NCBI GenBank assembly: GCA_027257055.1
Contig: JAPVLO010000278.1
Span: 1,116,001-1,180,000, forward strand
DNA length: 64,000 bases
Reading direction: 5' to 3'
DNA from: Cephalopachus bancanus
Lineage: Eukaryota; Chordata; Mammalia; Primates; Tarsiidae
Part shown: one piece after another, positions 10,501 to 23,378 of the stretch
How positions within the stretch are numbered: the stretch's first letter is position 1
Layout: every line of letters starts with the position of its first letter
Notes under the pieces: generated by a model
What the model was told of the DNA's origin: nothing
Databases searched by the model: none
Seen by the model: the letters and a program-made list of their open reading frames with translations, nothing else
Made by a program: the position numbers and the translations under genes

Positions 10501-13500
10501 GTCATAAGAGCTGGATTCACATGCTGCAGGAAAATAGTCTTTTGCTCTGGCTGATGATAGGGTCCTTGGGACGTAATTGTCCGTCTTTCTGTGACTGTGA
10601 TGGGGGTGGAGCCATGAGATCACTGGTCCTGCTTGGAGGGGTGCTAAACCTGCAGCCAGGACGTGGCTGCATCCCTGGGGACGCCATGTATTCTTCCTGC
10701 TCACAAGGAGGGGACGCTGTGGTGGAGGCTCCCACGAGACGTGTGTCCTGCTGTGGATCTTAGGAGGATGCCGGTGCCATACTGCAAGTCACAGTCAAGG
10801 GTGCTGTCCAAGAGGCCTTTGTGATTGTCAGAAATTAAGGTGGAGGCTTCTCAATAGACGCACTGGAAGCGCATCACCAGGCGCAGTCGCCAAGTGGTTA
10901 GTCAGCAGGAGCACTGCAGAGCGGGAGATAAAAAGGAGACAACACACAGTTTAATTTGAGGAGCAGAGCCTGGGCTGCAGAGGGGCCGTAATTACTGCCG
11001 TGGAAGTGGCTCCAGCATGAGAAGGAGGGCCAGAGGTCCCTACATGGAGCAGAAGGCCATGGGGACATCTGAAAGAGGGCTAGAAAGGAAACCACAGGCA
11101 TGCATTCCTGCTGGGCCTCTTGTCCTATCTCTCCACTGTGGATGGAATTAATTCCTTCTCCACACCCTGAGGGTTAAAGCATTTCCCGTCAGTACAGGCA
11201 AGGCTCTTGCAAGTGATGCTGGGAACTTGAAGCTAAGGGGACATTTATGGCCATTCAAGGGAATGTTCCATAACTCTGGGTAGAATGGCGCCATCTGGGC
11301 GGTCCCCAACTTGAGCAGAGTAGAGTCACTTCAGCAGCTGTGCGGCTGATCTGGGTATCTATGAGTGTCCAGGAGTGTGTTGTCCTTGGTCACAGGGTAG
11401 AAGGGAGGCCCAGAGCAAGGATCATTTAAAACCTGATGAGGGACCCTGGCCCCACCTCTTTGACTCATCCCTGTGGCTCCAGGCCCCATGCCTCATCATC
11501 CAGCCCAGGCCAGCCTCACTGTCAATGCTGTGTGGATTGCAGGCCCCAGGGCCAGGTCAGGTCACAGCAAGAACCCACTGACTCAGGAGGTCAGTGGAGT
11601 TCGCAGAGTGAGGCTCGCAGAGTGAGGAAGGTCAGGGTGGGATCCCTGGCTTCACCAAGCCCCGGTGGGCAGACAGGACAAGCTTAGCCACAAAGGTGCC
11701 TACAGGACAGGGGGCACTGCTGGCAAAAGGCCATTCTGGGATGAAGACTTCACCAGAGGGAGGTTTAGAGGGCTTCGCAGGGTGCAGGGTGACTGGACCT
11801 AGTGGATCCAGGGGAGCTGGGCTGTGGGCAGAGTGGATGCAAGAAGAGGAGGAGATGCAGGGTGGGATGACTACAGATTTGGGTGGGGGGACCACTGCAG
11901 GGGCCTCCCTAGTGAGGGCCACAAACCTGTCCCCTCCCTGCTACCCTGCAGGCTGGTCTCTAGTGGCAAGGCTGACCTCACTGCTGGTGGTCGCCCTGGA
12001 CTCCAGGACTGGTGCAGGTCTAGCGGGGCTGTGCTGAGGAGTGGATGTCTGCTTCTCCTAGGAATACCCAGCCTGCATTTCTACTCCCGTAGTGCCAGCC
12101 TTACCCCCATCCAGGACTGAGTGAGGGTCAGGACCCCCCTGCACAGCTTGGGAGCTCACAGAGCTCAGTCACATCTCCTGCCTACCCCACAGTGTCCATA
12201 GCATCCATGAGGTGACTGCAACCTGCTTCGTCTCCTCACAAATCCTGTCGTGTCAGCACAGCACACAGTTCTCAAACAGCAAGGCTCATGTGGCCTCTGT
12301 CTCCTTGAGCAGTCACATGAGAGCAGATATCCAGAGCTGGCCTCACAGCACAGAGGGAACTGTGCCAGCTCTGGGCACAGGACTCATGCAGGAAGGGAAG
12401 GGACAGTCGCCGGGAGGCGTGGGGGCCTTTGAAAAGCGTGTGCAAGGGTGGCAAGTGGGGGTGGGTGGGTGAGGAGCCAGGGAGGCCATGCTGACCCCAT
12501 AGCAGGGACTGTGGTGGTGGCTTCCAACCCTGGAAGTTCAGGGTGACTGTGGGAAGGGCCCATGGCCCCCAGCTGTTTCCAGAGCTACCTGACAGGAGTC
12601 CCTACATGGGACCCGTGGGGCGAGAGAACAGGATGTGGTGCTGAGGTTTCAAGGCTTCTTGCCATCTGCTCCCCAGCTCCCCAGAGACCCTTGGGATTGG
12701 ACTCTGCAGCTCTTGCTCGAGAAAGGAAGTCATTAAAAACGCCTCCTGAGCATCTGGGTGGGGAAGGAAGGAGAAGAGCTGCCACAGCGCGAGGCTGGAG
12801 GACCAGGAGGACTTGGGTTGCAGGGTCTGTCACGAGGAGACGTGCTGGGGGGGATGCCAGCACCTGTCCCTCTGCATGGGTCCCGGACCTTGGGAGGAGA
12901 TGTCCCATGGCTGTGGTGGGGCTAGGGTGTGTGGCCAACAGGAGTTGACTCCTCCTGAGGGTCAGGACGTAGACAGGTGAGTGTCTCTGTTCGTCAGGGG
13001 AAGAAGCCTCTACCCAGGAGTAGGCATTCCTGGATGTCCAAGCCCAGCCCTCAGGGTCAGAGATGGCTCTGGTCTCCTCTGCGGTGAAGACAACCCCACG
13101 CCTTCTGTGGGTGTTTCTGGGGTACAGCTCAGTGCTTGTGAGAGAAAGGTTTCCCCCTGGGGAGTTCAGATCTGCTCAAGTGGTCATCCACACACCAAGC
13201 AAGCTGCTGGGAACTAGGACAGGTCACTTTGAAGCAGTGATGCCCACCTGTGCTGGCCCTCCTGGGCTGTACAGTTTAAGGCTGGCAGTGTTCCCGTCCC
13301 ACCCCTACTTTCCCTGCTCTCTGCTGAGATCACCAGCACCCCTGACCATGCAGTAACCACCTCTCCAGTGCAGCCCCAGGAACAGGGCTGGCTCCGCCCC
13401 ATCTCTGGCACTCCACATCTCCTGCAGTCCGCACTCCATCTATGCCCTGTCCAGTCCCCTGACACTGAAGTTGCCGAGTGAGCGGACACAGGTCCCCAGG

Positions 13501-14767
13501 CCCAGCTCGTGTCTCTGGGCTGCACGTGTGTCCAGCAGGGCTGAGCAAGGCTGGTCTGCATTCTCTACATCAGATGGTTTGGCATGGGCCTGCCAAGGGT
13601 AGAGGACCGTCACCACATGGGAAGGTGTCTGTTGAGGGGGTTCTTGTTGCAATTTTGAGGGAACAGCCCAGATCTGTAGCTTTAGGTCAAGACAAGAAGG
13701 TGCAGCAGGAGGTAGGCATCTCGGCCATGCGGGCAGACAGCAGGGGATGGCTGGTCCACTCCAGCCTGGCACTATCTGTGCCATCCATGACTAAATGGGA
13801 TACGTGTGACAGCAAGCAGCTGTGTGACTCCTCCATGAGGCCTCTGCATAACCCCTGGCCCCCATTACCTGGCTCTGCTGGAATCTGAGGATACCAGGGC
13901 CCCTCACTGGGGGAGTATTTGCTGGATTCAGCTTGTTAACAGGGTGTTCCTCTTGTCTGCGGTTTCTGTGCATCTTCAATGAGTTGTAGGAATGCCTTTC
14001 AGACCACCCTGGAACATGGTTGGATTTTTGTGGGCCTGGGCTGCTGTGGCAGCAGCAGATCATAAGCTGGGGTGCACTGCAGAGGGGCCAGATGAAGGAG
14101 AGGGGATGGGGGCTGAGCTCTCTTGGAGCTAAACAGGGAGGGAGGCCCAATTTCAGAGGAAATTTGGGCTCTTAGTGCAAATGACTTAGCGTTCTAGTAG
14201 TGGGTCCCTGGCCTCTGAACGCACAGAGTGAATCCTACCGGGCTCAGGGGCATCAGAGCACCACAGATGCTGCAGAAGGTGAACAGAGGGCAGGCGGTCA
14301 TGGAACTCTATGCTCATTCTCTCTGTATAAAATACAACAAATTCAGCTGCCAGAGGGATGTGGAGCAAAGATCTGCTCATGCCCGAGGTCTCGACACTGC
14401 AGACTGAGGGAGCCTTGCTCTCGTCTGTGCAGGCACCATCAGGCACTCTCAGACCTCAAGGACTAGAAGCTCAGGACCAAACTCCAGACCTCGACCCCTA
14501 TGTGCTGGGTGGAAAAGGTAAACCTCAGATAATCTGGGTGAGAATGCAGAATAAGAGTTTCCGTTTTGTCACCGGTCATGGCAGGACCTGCACAACCACA
14601 CACGTCACAGCTGGAGAGAGACGAGAAGGGCTCTGAGACACCGAGGCGCCATCCTGGAGTGTGACATTCCTGCCAGCCAGGGTTTGGGCCTGGTGATTGG
14701 GTGCTGGGGGGACGGGAACACCTGGGACCAGGCACAGGGCCTGACTGTGACCGTGCTCTTTGTTGGT
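10501..14767. other. Unique GC-moderate DNA, no gene seen
   Basis: Many overlapping short frames on both strands (for example 12562-12948 plus against 12585-12938 minus, and 13478-13888 plus against 13440-13784 minus), none with a recognisable domain. A short duplicate of TCGCAGAGTGAGG occurs around 11598-11624. No CpG island, tRNA or interspersed repeat recognised. Confidence 0.4.
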
Positions 14768-14838
14768 GGGATGACCTGAGAAGTTACTGAAGTCATTCAA
14801 GCCTCAGAGTTCTGCCCTGTGAAATGGGACTGATAGCA
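14768..14838 (+). mobile_element. MIR SINE fragment, plus strand
   Basis: The pattern 'gaagttactgaagtca..cctcagagttctgccctgtgaaatgggactgatag' follows the MIR core segment (CAAGTTACTT..CTCAGTTTCCTCATCTGTAAAATGGGGATAATA). Confidence 0.5.
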
Positions 14839-17140
14839 TGTTACAAGCTCATGCCCAGGAGTGAGGCATCCCAGGGTAAGCAAGTGCTCAGGAGACCATG
14901 GGATTTTTCACGACAACCTCGTGACCATTTGAGCCCACCCTTGAAGGGTGCAGCAGGAGAAGCAGAAGAAGGGTCTGGCTTGGCTTCTCAGAGGGTCAAG
15001 GCCTCTGACTATCCTCAACAAACCCTACGGAACCCACAAAGCCATGGCCAAAGTGGGAAGCAGGAAGATCAGAGGTCTCACATCCTGCACAAGAGACTCG
15101 CAGAAGGACAGACAGCCACAGACTTCCTCCCGAGTAATGATTACAAGGAAAAGCATGAGGACGAGTCCCGTGGTGTGGCACTGTGACCCCACTCAGGCAG
15201 GACCCACACGTGCCTAGGCAGGGGTTCCCAGTGCAGGCTACCTCCATGGATGCAGTCCCAGGCTGTGTGTTTTGGCTGAGGTGGTGGCAGGAGCCCTTTC
15301 CAGGGTTCACACACTTCAGTACTTATAGAAAAGAACCTCATTTGTCTAGTGTGTTAGGGTCCGCTTTCTGGAAGAGCTGAGTGCGTGGCCTGGGTCTGGG
15401 CAGGGCATGTTGAGTAGCCTCTCTCAGGTCCCCTGAACAGCAGGGCTGGGAGAGGGCACTAGGGTGGCGGGCCCCCACGTCATGCAGATTCTTGTGGAGC
15501 TCTGGGAAGCTCTTCACCTGAACAGGTACCATGAGGGCTCCAGGAGGGATGGGGTTGGTGCAGACACGCATCCTTCCTCCTCCCTTCTGTCGACACTTGA
15601 GCACTCACAGACGTGGAGCCTTAGATGGCACGTCCGGGCTGAGGACACCTGTCCTTGGGCAGCTGCACCCATGATGCACACAGCGAGGTGTGGCCTGGCC
15701 CCTGTGCCCAACCAGACTCCTGGAAGGGGCACCTCTGCCCGGAGCTCCCATTGGGCTGCAGAGGACTTGTCAGGTCATTTGCATTCTACTGCCCACCCCC
15801 TTTTACTTTTCACAGGTGCCACCCCCCATATCACTCCTGTGCTTCTGTCTCCACCTCGATGTCAGTGCTGCAGACAGCCCACTGGCAAGGCAGCTGGGGT
15901 TCCTGGGCATGCAGGCCTCACCTGCCAGGTGGAAGCAGCTGTGGATTTGATGGTGAGCTTGTTCTAGAGAAATGACTCTCTGCTGGCTGGTTAGAGTCAT
16001 GCCGTGAGGGACACGCCACCTACAGGGGTCTCAAGGGTGCAGCGAAGGCCAGAGACCCCCAGGAGCCACAGGAGCCCCAGGCCCTAGCTCACAAGTGCCC
16101 AAAGAGAGCCCTGCATCAGAACACCTGCCCAGAGAAGCACAGATGTAGTGGAATAGAAAGTGAAGAGCACATGTTTTGTCAGACTGTTTGATGTCAAAGA
16201 CTGCAACTAGTCTCGGTGGAGGACAGGAAAAGGCAGAGCCATACCAGGCAGATACTCAGGGAGGCCACTTCCTGACAGGACATTGTGGGGGGAGCTGGAA
16301 AAACACAATCTGCGGCAGTGAAGTCATGATCACAGGAGTACGAACAGCTACTCTACACTATGGAAAGAGACAACACACGACTTAGGAGAACATGGCCAAA
16401 GAAATTCAAACAGAAGTTACCAAAGCAAACTGAGTGACCAACGGATTTGCAAGAGCTGCACATCTCACAAGGATCTCAGAACTGCAGTGGAAAATCATGC
16501 AACCTACACCTGTCAGGTGAGAAGACTTGCCCGTCAGGGGCAGGACATAGGCAGTTTCCTTCTGAGACTCTTGGAGGATGTACGCATCGGAACTGGTAGT
16601 TTGGAAAGAAATCGATCAGGATTGGTTAGATTTAAAAGACACCTGCTGGATGATTCTTCCGTCCTTTTCCCAGCATTTATCCATGGAAATACAGGCCACA
16701 AGTTGGGGGTGTGGCGCCTGCGGCTGGAGTATCTGCACAGCAGACAGGGGAGGGCCATGGTGCCTACTAGCGGGACAGCAGCAGGAGACTCTGCCTCACA
16801 CTCTGGAACTCAGCATGGATGTAGAAAGCACACTCCAGGGCCTGCTCAGAGTGGGATGACTGAAGGAGACACATAAGCCACATGTAAAGCCACAGAGAAA
16901 GGCCATGCCCATCTGATGACATAGGAGGAATGGGGGAGGCTGGCACACAGGTGCCAGTCATGGAAGATGTGGGCTTTGTCTATCATGTTTTGGTCTTTCA
17001 CAGAAAGACTGTGTCTAGGTAAAATCTGAAGGGAATCAACACTAGAGAATACTGACTGTGAAATCTGCAACTGGACACAGACCTCATGGGACCTCTCTGA
17101 CACAGCACTGAGAATTAGGTCAGAAGAGAGACCACATACT
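14839..17140. other. Unique DNA, no gene seen
   Basis: Short frames overlap on both strands (such as 15464-15967 plus and 16487-16876 plus). The second includes a moderately charged stretch, but I recognise no family. The stretch 16150-17110 is less GC-rich and could be an old LTR or LINE piece too diverged to name. Confidence 0.35.
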
Positions 17141-17262
17141 TGGTGAGGCCGGAGGAGTGGAGGAGCCTGGCCAGAACCCCTCCTGATCATGGAACCCCAG
17201 GCCTGGCTAGGGTCCCACCAGACCATGGTGCCCCAGGCCTGGGACACAGAGGCCAACAGCAG
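17141..17262. repeat. Short imperfect duplication, ~37-bp unit
   Basis: Two to three imperfect copies of a unit containing CATGG..CCCCAGGCCTGG around 17185-17241. Minor local duplication. Confidence 0.5.
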
Positions 17263-18739
17263 AAGGTCTGGAGAATAATTTTGTCTCAACACGTCTCAGA
17301 CCTGGGGACTACTAGGTGTGCAGTCAGGGCTGAGTCAAGTGATGCTCCCATGGAGGCCAGTGCAATTGCTCAGATGTGCATTTAAAACAAATGCATTTAA
17401 AAATCACCATCTGAATATGACAGTCAACATATTTTCATTGAGGGAAGATGGAAGTTAACTTTGTTTGTGGAAGAGGTAGAGGAAAATAAAAGCCTGGTTT
17501 TTAGCTCCTTTGTACAGCAGTTTTGAAATGCTCCGTTGGAACAAAACCGCAGGAAGTGGCAACCAAGGCACGTGGCGCCATCTCCACAGGGAGTCAGGGA
17601 CAGCCTTGCTTGTGTCTAAGCGCGGGCCATGTGGACGCCTTCCTTGAACATTGCAGGGAGGAGCGGGCCGGTGGGGACACATACTCTGATGATGGCTGGA
17701 GGCTGGTCCGTGTCTTGCAGATGAAGAAGTCAAGGAAGGTCCCTCTGAGCTGAGTGGGACCCCAGTCCCTCCCAGGGGAGCCAACAAAGAGTCCCTGGCA
17801 GCTGCTACTGCCCACAGGGCAAGCCATGGCCAGGTCTCGTGCAGAATGGGTGACTTGGCCTTGTGGTGGCCGCCAGGACTCCACAACTGAGAGGAAGCAG
17901 CCAGCTGGTGTGTGGGGGAGGCAATCCCTAGTAGTGGCTGGGGAGGGTCCTGGGGGCTTCCCTTGCCCTTGCACTGGGTCCTCGTCATGCATATGCGTGC
18001 ACTGATGAGCAAACTGCCCCCACTACTGGCTCTGCACGGGATGTCCAAAGGGCCCTTCATGACCATTTGTGCCAGAGGCACCGGAGGCACAGCAGAGGTG
18101 CTGCGGCCTGCGGTGTAGACCATGCTGGACCTAATGCCTTCCCTCAGGAGGCCAAACTCTGGCTGGGCTTTGGGTAAGGCCAGTCTTGCACTGTGTAGTT
18201 CCTGGGTGGACCTAGTGCTGGCATGCCAGATGCAGAGGGACCTGTCTGGCTCCATGGTGGAGAGTCTGCTCTTGCAAATATGCAGTTGGGTTCCCACGTG
18301 GCCTGGGAGACTGGCAGGCAGGTACTGTGCACATCGGGCCGCCCTCCAGCCTTCTCACTGCTCTCTTTCCTCCTTCCTGTTCCGCTCAGTCAGGACCCAC
18401 CACACTTGTGTCCAGATGCCCGTTCAGCTCTGTCCCATGGGTGGTCTGCAACAGCCATGTGCTGCTCCCCTCCTGGAGTCCCAGTCAGCTCCAGGCCCAC
18501 CCCTGCCCCGCAGAGCTCGCCTCTCCCAGGGTCCCCAAGAGTCCTCCCAAGGCCACACCCCTCCTCTACTGCCTCTCATTCTCCTCCTCAGAGGCCTTCA
18601 CTTTCTGTCTCCCCCGGGATCTCCAAACTATCTCCTGCTGCTCCCAACATTCCGTGGCCTTGGTGACATGCTCTTTTCCTTCCTATTTCATGAGCCTCCA
18701 TATCTGTGGCCTCTGATGGGTTTCTGCCTGTGGTTCCTC
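17263..18739. other. Unique DNA with long overlapping frames on both strands
   Basis: A 280-codon frame (minus, 17455-18297) and a 287-codon frame (plus, 18122-18985) overlap. The plus frame is Pro/Leu/Ser-rich, comes from C/T-rich DNA and runs into an L2 repeat. The minus frame has no recognised domain and starts within the plus frame's repeat-free part. Two antiparallel long frames over GC-rich DNA are expected by chance, so I call neither a gene. Confidence 0.4.
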
Positions 18740-19075
18740 CAGCCTGAGAGCCCTAACCCTTGGCCACCAGCTTCCCTCCCAGGCTGCTCCAGCTTCAGCC
18801 CCAGTTCTTCCTCAGAAGCCTCTGCTCACCTCTCCCCACCCCAGGCAATTCCATTCTGTCTTCCCACAGTGTGGGGGGAAGGGCCTACCTGCACCGCCGG
18901 ACACCTGGTCCTATGCCAACTCACACTGCCACTTCCTGTGCACCGTGTTCCGCCTTGCCTTCCAATGAGATGTTGGGATTCCTGAGGATGAGGAAGCAGA
19001 CTCTGGTTTTCTGTGGCACTCAGCACAGCACCCAGTCTGTGATGGGTATTCATTGGAGTGGGTGAAGGGTGGAGC
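18740..19075 (+). mobile_element. L2 (LINE-2) 3' end, plus strand
   Basis: The C/T-rich stretch ending in CTGTGGCACTCAGCACAGCACC, then a GTGATGGGTATTCATTGGAGTG segment around 19010-19062, follows the L2 3' end ('gcctggcacatagtaggtgctcaataaatgtttgttgaatgaatg'). Upstream extent uncertain. Confidence 0.5.
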
Positions 19076-20869
19076 AGGTTCTGTGGTTGGTGCTGATCAC
19101 ACAGCTCCCTTCTTCTGAGAAGCAGAAGCTCTCCACCGGTGTGGGTCCCGGCCAGACCCATTGGAGGAAAGGACAAGTACTCCCCATTTTATAAGACAGT
19201 GAGTCCTTTGCTGTCCCCCACGGCATGTGGTTGTCCTGGCACGCCGTGTCCTTGTGTCTGCAGCACTCCCCCACTGCTCTTCTGTCCCTGCGGCCCTCAC
19301 TCCATCCCTCCTGACCAGCTGTCCTCTTGCTTCCCAGGCAGACCATCCACCTTCATGCCACCTTCCATGGGCCATGGTGGAGGCTGTGCTTTTTGTGGTT
19401 TTCAGCATGAAATGTACCCTCTATGGCATTCTATAAATCTAAGTAATTCAAATAAAGACAGGTGGAAACACTTAACTGAAACATACAAATGGATTAATGA
19501 TACTGTCCCAGTCACCAGCAATTTTTAAAAAGCTGTATGAGCAGTGTTCTATTTTCAGAAAATGGAAACTAACTTATGACTGTGCCACCACCATAGTCTC
19601 TGAAGTCTCAGGCCTGCAGAGGAAAGTAGGTCACTCGAGATCTGGCACAATGATTGTACAAGAGGCCAGGAATAGAAACTCTGAGAAACACTTTAAGCTA
19701 AAAATCTTTTATTCTTGCATTAAAAAATAGTTTTATAAGAAGAGGCAAGGAGTGGCTCTTGGGTCATCATGTGGTTCCTTTGTTCTACACACACGGGTTG
19801 AATATGCTGTTGTGCCTGGCCCTGCGCTGTGGCTGGGGACATCCACAGAGGGACACAGACAATAGTAGTTGTGTCAAAGGGGAATTGAGGGAACGTGCTG
19901 AGGACAGAGAGGGCGGAAAAACGGGCTCTGAGGCAAAGAGCCCTCGGCTTGGGGCTCTCACCAGCCTCGGTAAGGGGGCAGAAGTTGCCCACAGAGGGCC
20001 AGCGGGGGCCTAAGGGACTGCAGCAGGTGAGGCAGTGAAGCTAGCGGCTTCAGGGTTCCAAGGACAGAATGGGCCTGAACACACAGGTTCACAGTAGAGA
20101 GAATTCTAAGGAGGAGTGGTCAGACACCATGCTGCTGATGCTTCCTTGTTAGTTAGCATGCTCCTCTGTATGGGCAGTGTGATGTCACTTTTATATTCGG
20201 ACATGCTGAACACAGGAGCAGTGTGCTCTAGAGCCTGTGATTACTTGAGTGTTCAGAAGTAGACCAGGAGCCTCTTTGTCTCCATGGCTGCTAACCGTGG
20301 CAGTTCACCACCTGAGCCGCAAGGCCCAGGGAGCCCACACAGACACTGTGCAGTTGAGAAAGATCAGGACACTCTGGAAGATTAGCTGTTAGGCCTCAGA
20401 GGGTCCAGTGAGTGCCAGACCTTGAACATGGTGACAGAGCAATGCTCTGGAGACATGTTCACCAGAGCACCGGGAGTGGCCTGTGCACCAGCAAGAGGGT
20501 AATCACGCCCATGATTTGTTGATAGGATGGTAACCAGTGCACTGTCTTCCCCAGAACTTCTGGGTATACTGGGAGTGCATCCCTTGTACCATAAGTTATT
20601 CTGAGGTATACAGTTAACTGAAAATACTGTAGAATGCATGCACAAACATCGACGTACTGGGACTGCCTCAGAATGCTGAGAAGTTCAAGGTTACTAAATG
20701 CAGAATGTGTGTGCTATTCCTGAGATGATTCTTGCTTCATTTTCTTTCTGAGGAGACATGTGAGTCCTGCGGATGCACTTGGCTCCAAGCCAGACCCTCC
20801 TGTTTCTAAGGCTCCTCTGTCTGCACAGTTCTCAGAAGCTTCCAGGGACAGTCTCCAAGCTCTGTCACT
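19076..20869. other. Unique DNA, no gene seen
   Basis: AT-richer from 19430 to 19750, otherwise GC-moderate. Short overlapping frames only. The AT-richer part could be an unrecognised old repeat. Confidence 0.4.
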
Positions 20870-21130
20870 CATGAATGGCCTCCCTCCTTCCCACTAACTC
20901 TGGACTCTGTCCCATGTTTGGAAGCTACATGGTCCTGCTCCTCCCAGCCTGCCTTTCACCTGAGACCCCAGCTGGGTTGTCTTGCATCTCCTGTTTGATT
21001 TGCTGCTCTCTTCAGTCCCCTAGGAAGTCATGGGTGGTGAGCATTATTAAGTCCTTTGTTTTCCCAGTTATCCCTCTGAGGCTGTGCTGCCCAGTCCATG
21101 TCTCCACCCCCTTCTGTTTTCTGTAATGCA
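20870..21130 (+). mobile_element. Possible L2 fragment, plus strand
   Basis: C/T-rich DNA with TCTCCTGTTTGATTTGCTGC and CTCTTCAGTCCCCTAGGAAG resembles the L2 ORF2-to-3'UTR region. Diverged; the call is tentative. Confidence 0.3.
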
Positions 21131-21209
21131 GCGAGACTTTAAAATACTGTGATAGCTTGAAATCCCTGCACACTGACACATACGCATGGAGGAGTGCCCT
21201 TGCAGGGCC

Positions 21210-21345
21210 AGATGTCCTGGATCTGAGTCCCAGCTCATCCCCTTGTTAGCTTGGGACTTCGAGGGAGCTACTGTCCCTTCATGTGTCTCAGGCTCCCTAT
21301 CTGTGGGATGGGAAGTGACAGGACCAGCCTTGTGAGGCTGCCGGT
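21210..21345 (+). mobile_element. MIR SINE, plus strand
   Basis: The order GATCTGAGTCCCAGCTCATC, then TTGTTAGCTTGGGACTTCGA, then CTCAGGCTCCCTATCTGTGG and GATGGG matches the MIR core (GGTTCGAATCCCAGCTC...CCTTGGGCAAG...CTCAGTTTCCTCATCTGTAAAATGGG). Confidence 0.6.
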
Positions 21346-21439
21346 CGACCCACAAGGGCCTGCCCAAAGTGTGAGATCTCACCATCTAGACAGTCCAAAT
21401 GCAGAACAAGCAAAACTTCCCCTGCAGCTGGATTTTTCA

Positions 21440-21560
21440 ATCCACAGATTAATTCAATAGAAAATGGTCACTCACTGCTGTATGTGCCAGACATGGTTGA
21501 CAGTGCTGGGCACAGACATGGGGAAGCTGCTCTTGTGGCTCATACTTAGTGGCCATGGAG
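21440..21560 (-). mobile_element. L2 3'-end fragment, minus strand
   Basis: CACTGCTGTATGTGCCAGAC followed by GTGCTGGGCACAGACATGGG is the reverse-orientation L2 end ('ctactatgtgccaggcac...gctggggatacag'). Confidence 0.5.
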
Positions 21561-23063
21561 TGTGGCACTCAGAGACAGAGTCCTAGTGCTGACTTTTACT
21601 CAACAGTCTTCCTCTTGGCTTGTTTCAGAATGCTGGCCTTGATAGGCCTCTCCCTGTTGTGATCCTCCAACCCAGGACACCCCTTTGCCTTGTAACAGAA
21701 TCTCAGTGCCTCCCACAAAGGTCTGTGCTTCCCTCTTGAGCTGACCCTGAGCATGCTGTTGCCTCGTGTCAAGCACACAGTTCTCATCTGGTTTAAACTT
21801 TGTTCTCTCAGAGGAAAGCGCCTCTTTGAGCAGCATTTACACCAGATGGTTCCAGTGACCCACACAGCAGGACACGAGACAGGCCTGTCTCCCTCATGGG
21901 GGCTCAGGGCCCCTGACAACTGCCACTTCCCAGAAACTCAAAACAGGAAAACCTGTAAAATAAATGCCCTAAACCAAATGTCCCACCTGGAGCAGTTTCC
22001 ATTAAACACCCATAAAACAAGCACCACTGATTGTATAATATCAGTGTTAAGTTCCTTGTTTTTAGAGGTAAACTTTTCATGTTTGTACAGAAAGGGGCTG
22101 TTTGGGTGCCCTCAGCATGTTTGTAAGAGGGCCTGTGGGTGTCCTGGGTGCCTGCTCCACCTGGCAGGGCCAGTTGTTCTATCGTAGATGGCCCAGTAGC
22201 CTCAAATGTTCCACTGATTGTGTACACACTTTGCAGGGACACTTCTATGATTGTCAGAAAGACAGAATTTACCCATAAATCAAACAGACCTACTAGACTG
22301 AAAAATAGGGGGAAGGATCTCAGTGAAAATCCCAAGTGAAGGGCCACATGTAGGCCATGCCTCCTGGAGTGAGGAGCCCTTGGCCCGGGACCTTCTCACT
22401 GGGCAGGGAGCAGAGTGGGCAGGCCCTGGACTGGTGACTGGGTCTGGCTCTGGACAGGTCTCCTCTTCTCCGCTGTCTCGCCTGGCAAACCCAGGGAAGG
22501 AAGGAAACCTTTTTCATGGGGACATGAGAATCTCCACTGTGCTGTCCTATCCAAAGCCTCGTGTATGTGCTTGCTGCCCCAGCTGGGGGCCCTGGCTAGG
22601 TCTCTGGCTCTGAGTTCTGGTGGCGAATTCTTGCTGATTCATTTTCTTCCTTAAAGGTTTTGTCATTCTCAACACCAGCAATCAAACGGCTGCCGCTGGT
22701 CATTGTCTTCTCCTGACTGCTTCGATTTTGGCTTTTATTCAGCGGAAGACAAGACTCAAGGGTCTGTGCCTGTCATGGGTCTAGACCCTGAAGGGATGAG
22801 CGTGAAGGCCTGAGCATGTCCAAGTCATGGTGCCCTTTTGCTCTGACCTGATGCTTCTCTGTGACTTCAGAGGTTGTGTCAAGTACATGGTCTTTCTCTG
22901 GGGAGATCTGAGCAGAGGGCTGTGACTTGCCACAGGTCACCTACCTCTGGTAGTGGAGGCTAAGGACAAGAGCCCCTGGGACCGGGATCTCCCCACCTTC
23001 TCACTTGGGGTGGAACCACCACTCTCAGTGGACACCAAAGCAGCTCTGAGTCATTTTTTGGTG
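21561..23063. other. Unique DNA, no gene seen
   Basis: Several overlapping short frames (21753-22187 plus; 21904-22347 minus) with no recognised domain or splice logic. No repeat recognised. Confidence 0.4.
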
Positions 23064-23378
23064 GTTGTCTCAGTCCGTTTTGTGTTGCTATATAAGGGTG
23101 GATAATTTATTCAGAAAATGAGTTTATTTCTTTCTCACTGTTCTGGAGTCTGGGAAGTCCAGTGTCAAGGGACCAGCACTTGTCACAGGCATTCTTGCTG
23201 TGTCATTTGTGGCAGAAGGTGGGAGGGCCAAGGAGCACAGGAGATAGAAAGGGCCTGGTTTGCTGTGTGACAGCCCACAGTTTTGCCTCTGGACACAACC
23301 CACCTTGGCAGCCCCACCTCCCAACTAGTGTGCACCAGTGGTCAGGTTCAGGTGCACATGTTCAAACCCCAGCCACGG
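23064..23378 (-). mobile_element. MaLR (MLT1/MST-type) solo LTR, minus strand
   Basis: The start 'CTCAGTCCGTTTTGTGTTGC' with TATAAGGGTGGATAATTTAT, then TTCTGGAGTCTGGGAAGTCC, a GCAGAAGG segment, and an ending near CATGTTCAAACCCC match the reverse orientation of mammalian MaLR LTRs (ERVL-MaLR). Solo, decayed, no internal retroviral genes. Confidence 0.7.

Noticed and set aside
12562..12948. Possible CpG island or first exon from Arg/Gly-rich frame
   Set aside because: CpGs are too few and scattered, and an antisense frame of similar length overlaps; no promoter signal.
14320..14340. TATAAAA-like element near 14328
   Set aside because: No downstream start signal, CpG enrichment or coding frame to support a promoter.
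18122..18985. 287-codon plus frame
   Set aside because: C/T-rich DNA giving a Pro/Leu/Ser-rich product; it runs into an L2 3' end and overlaps a long minus frame.
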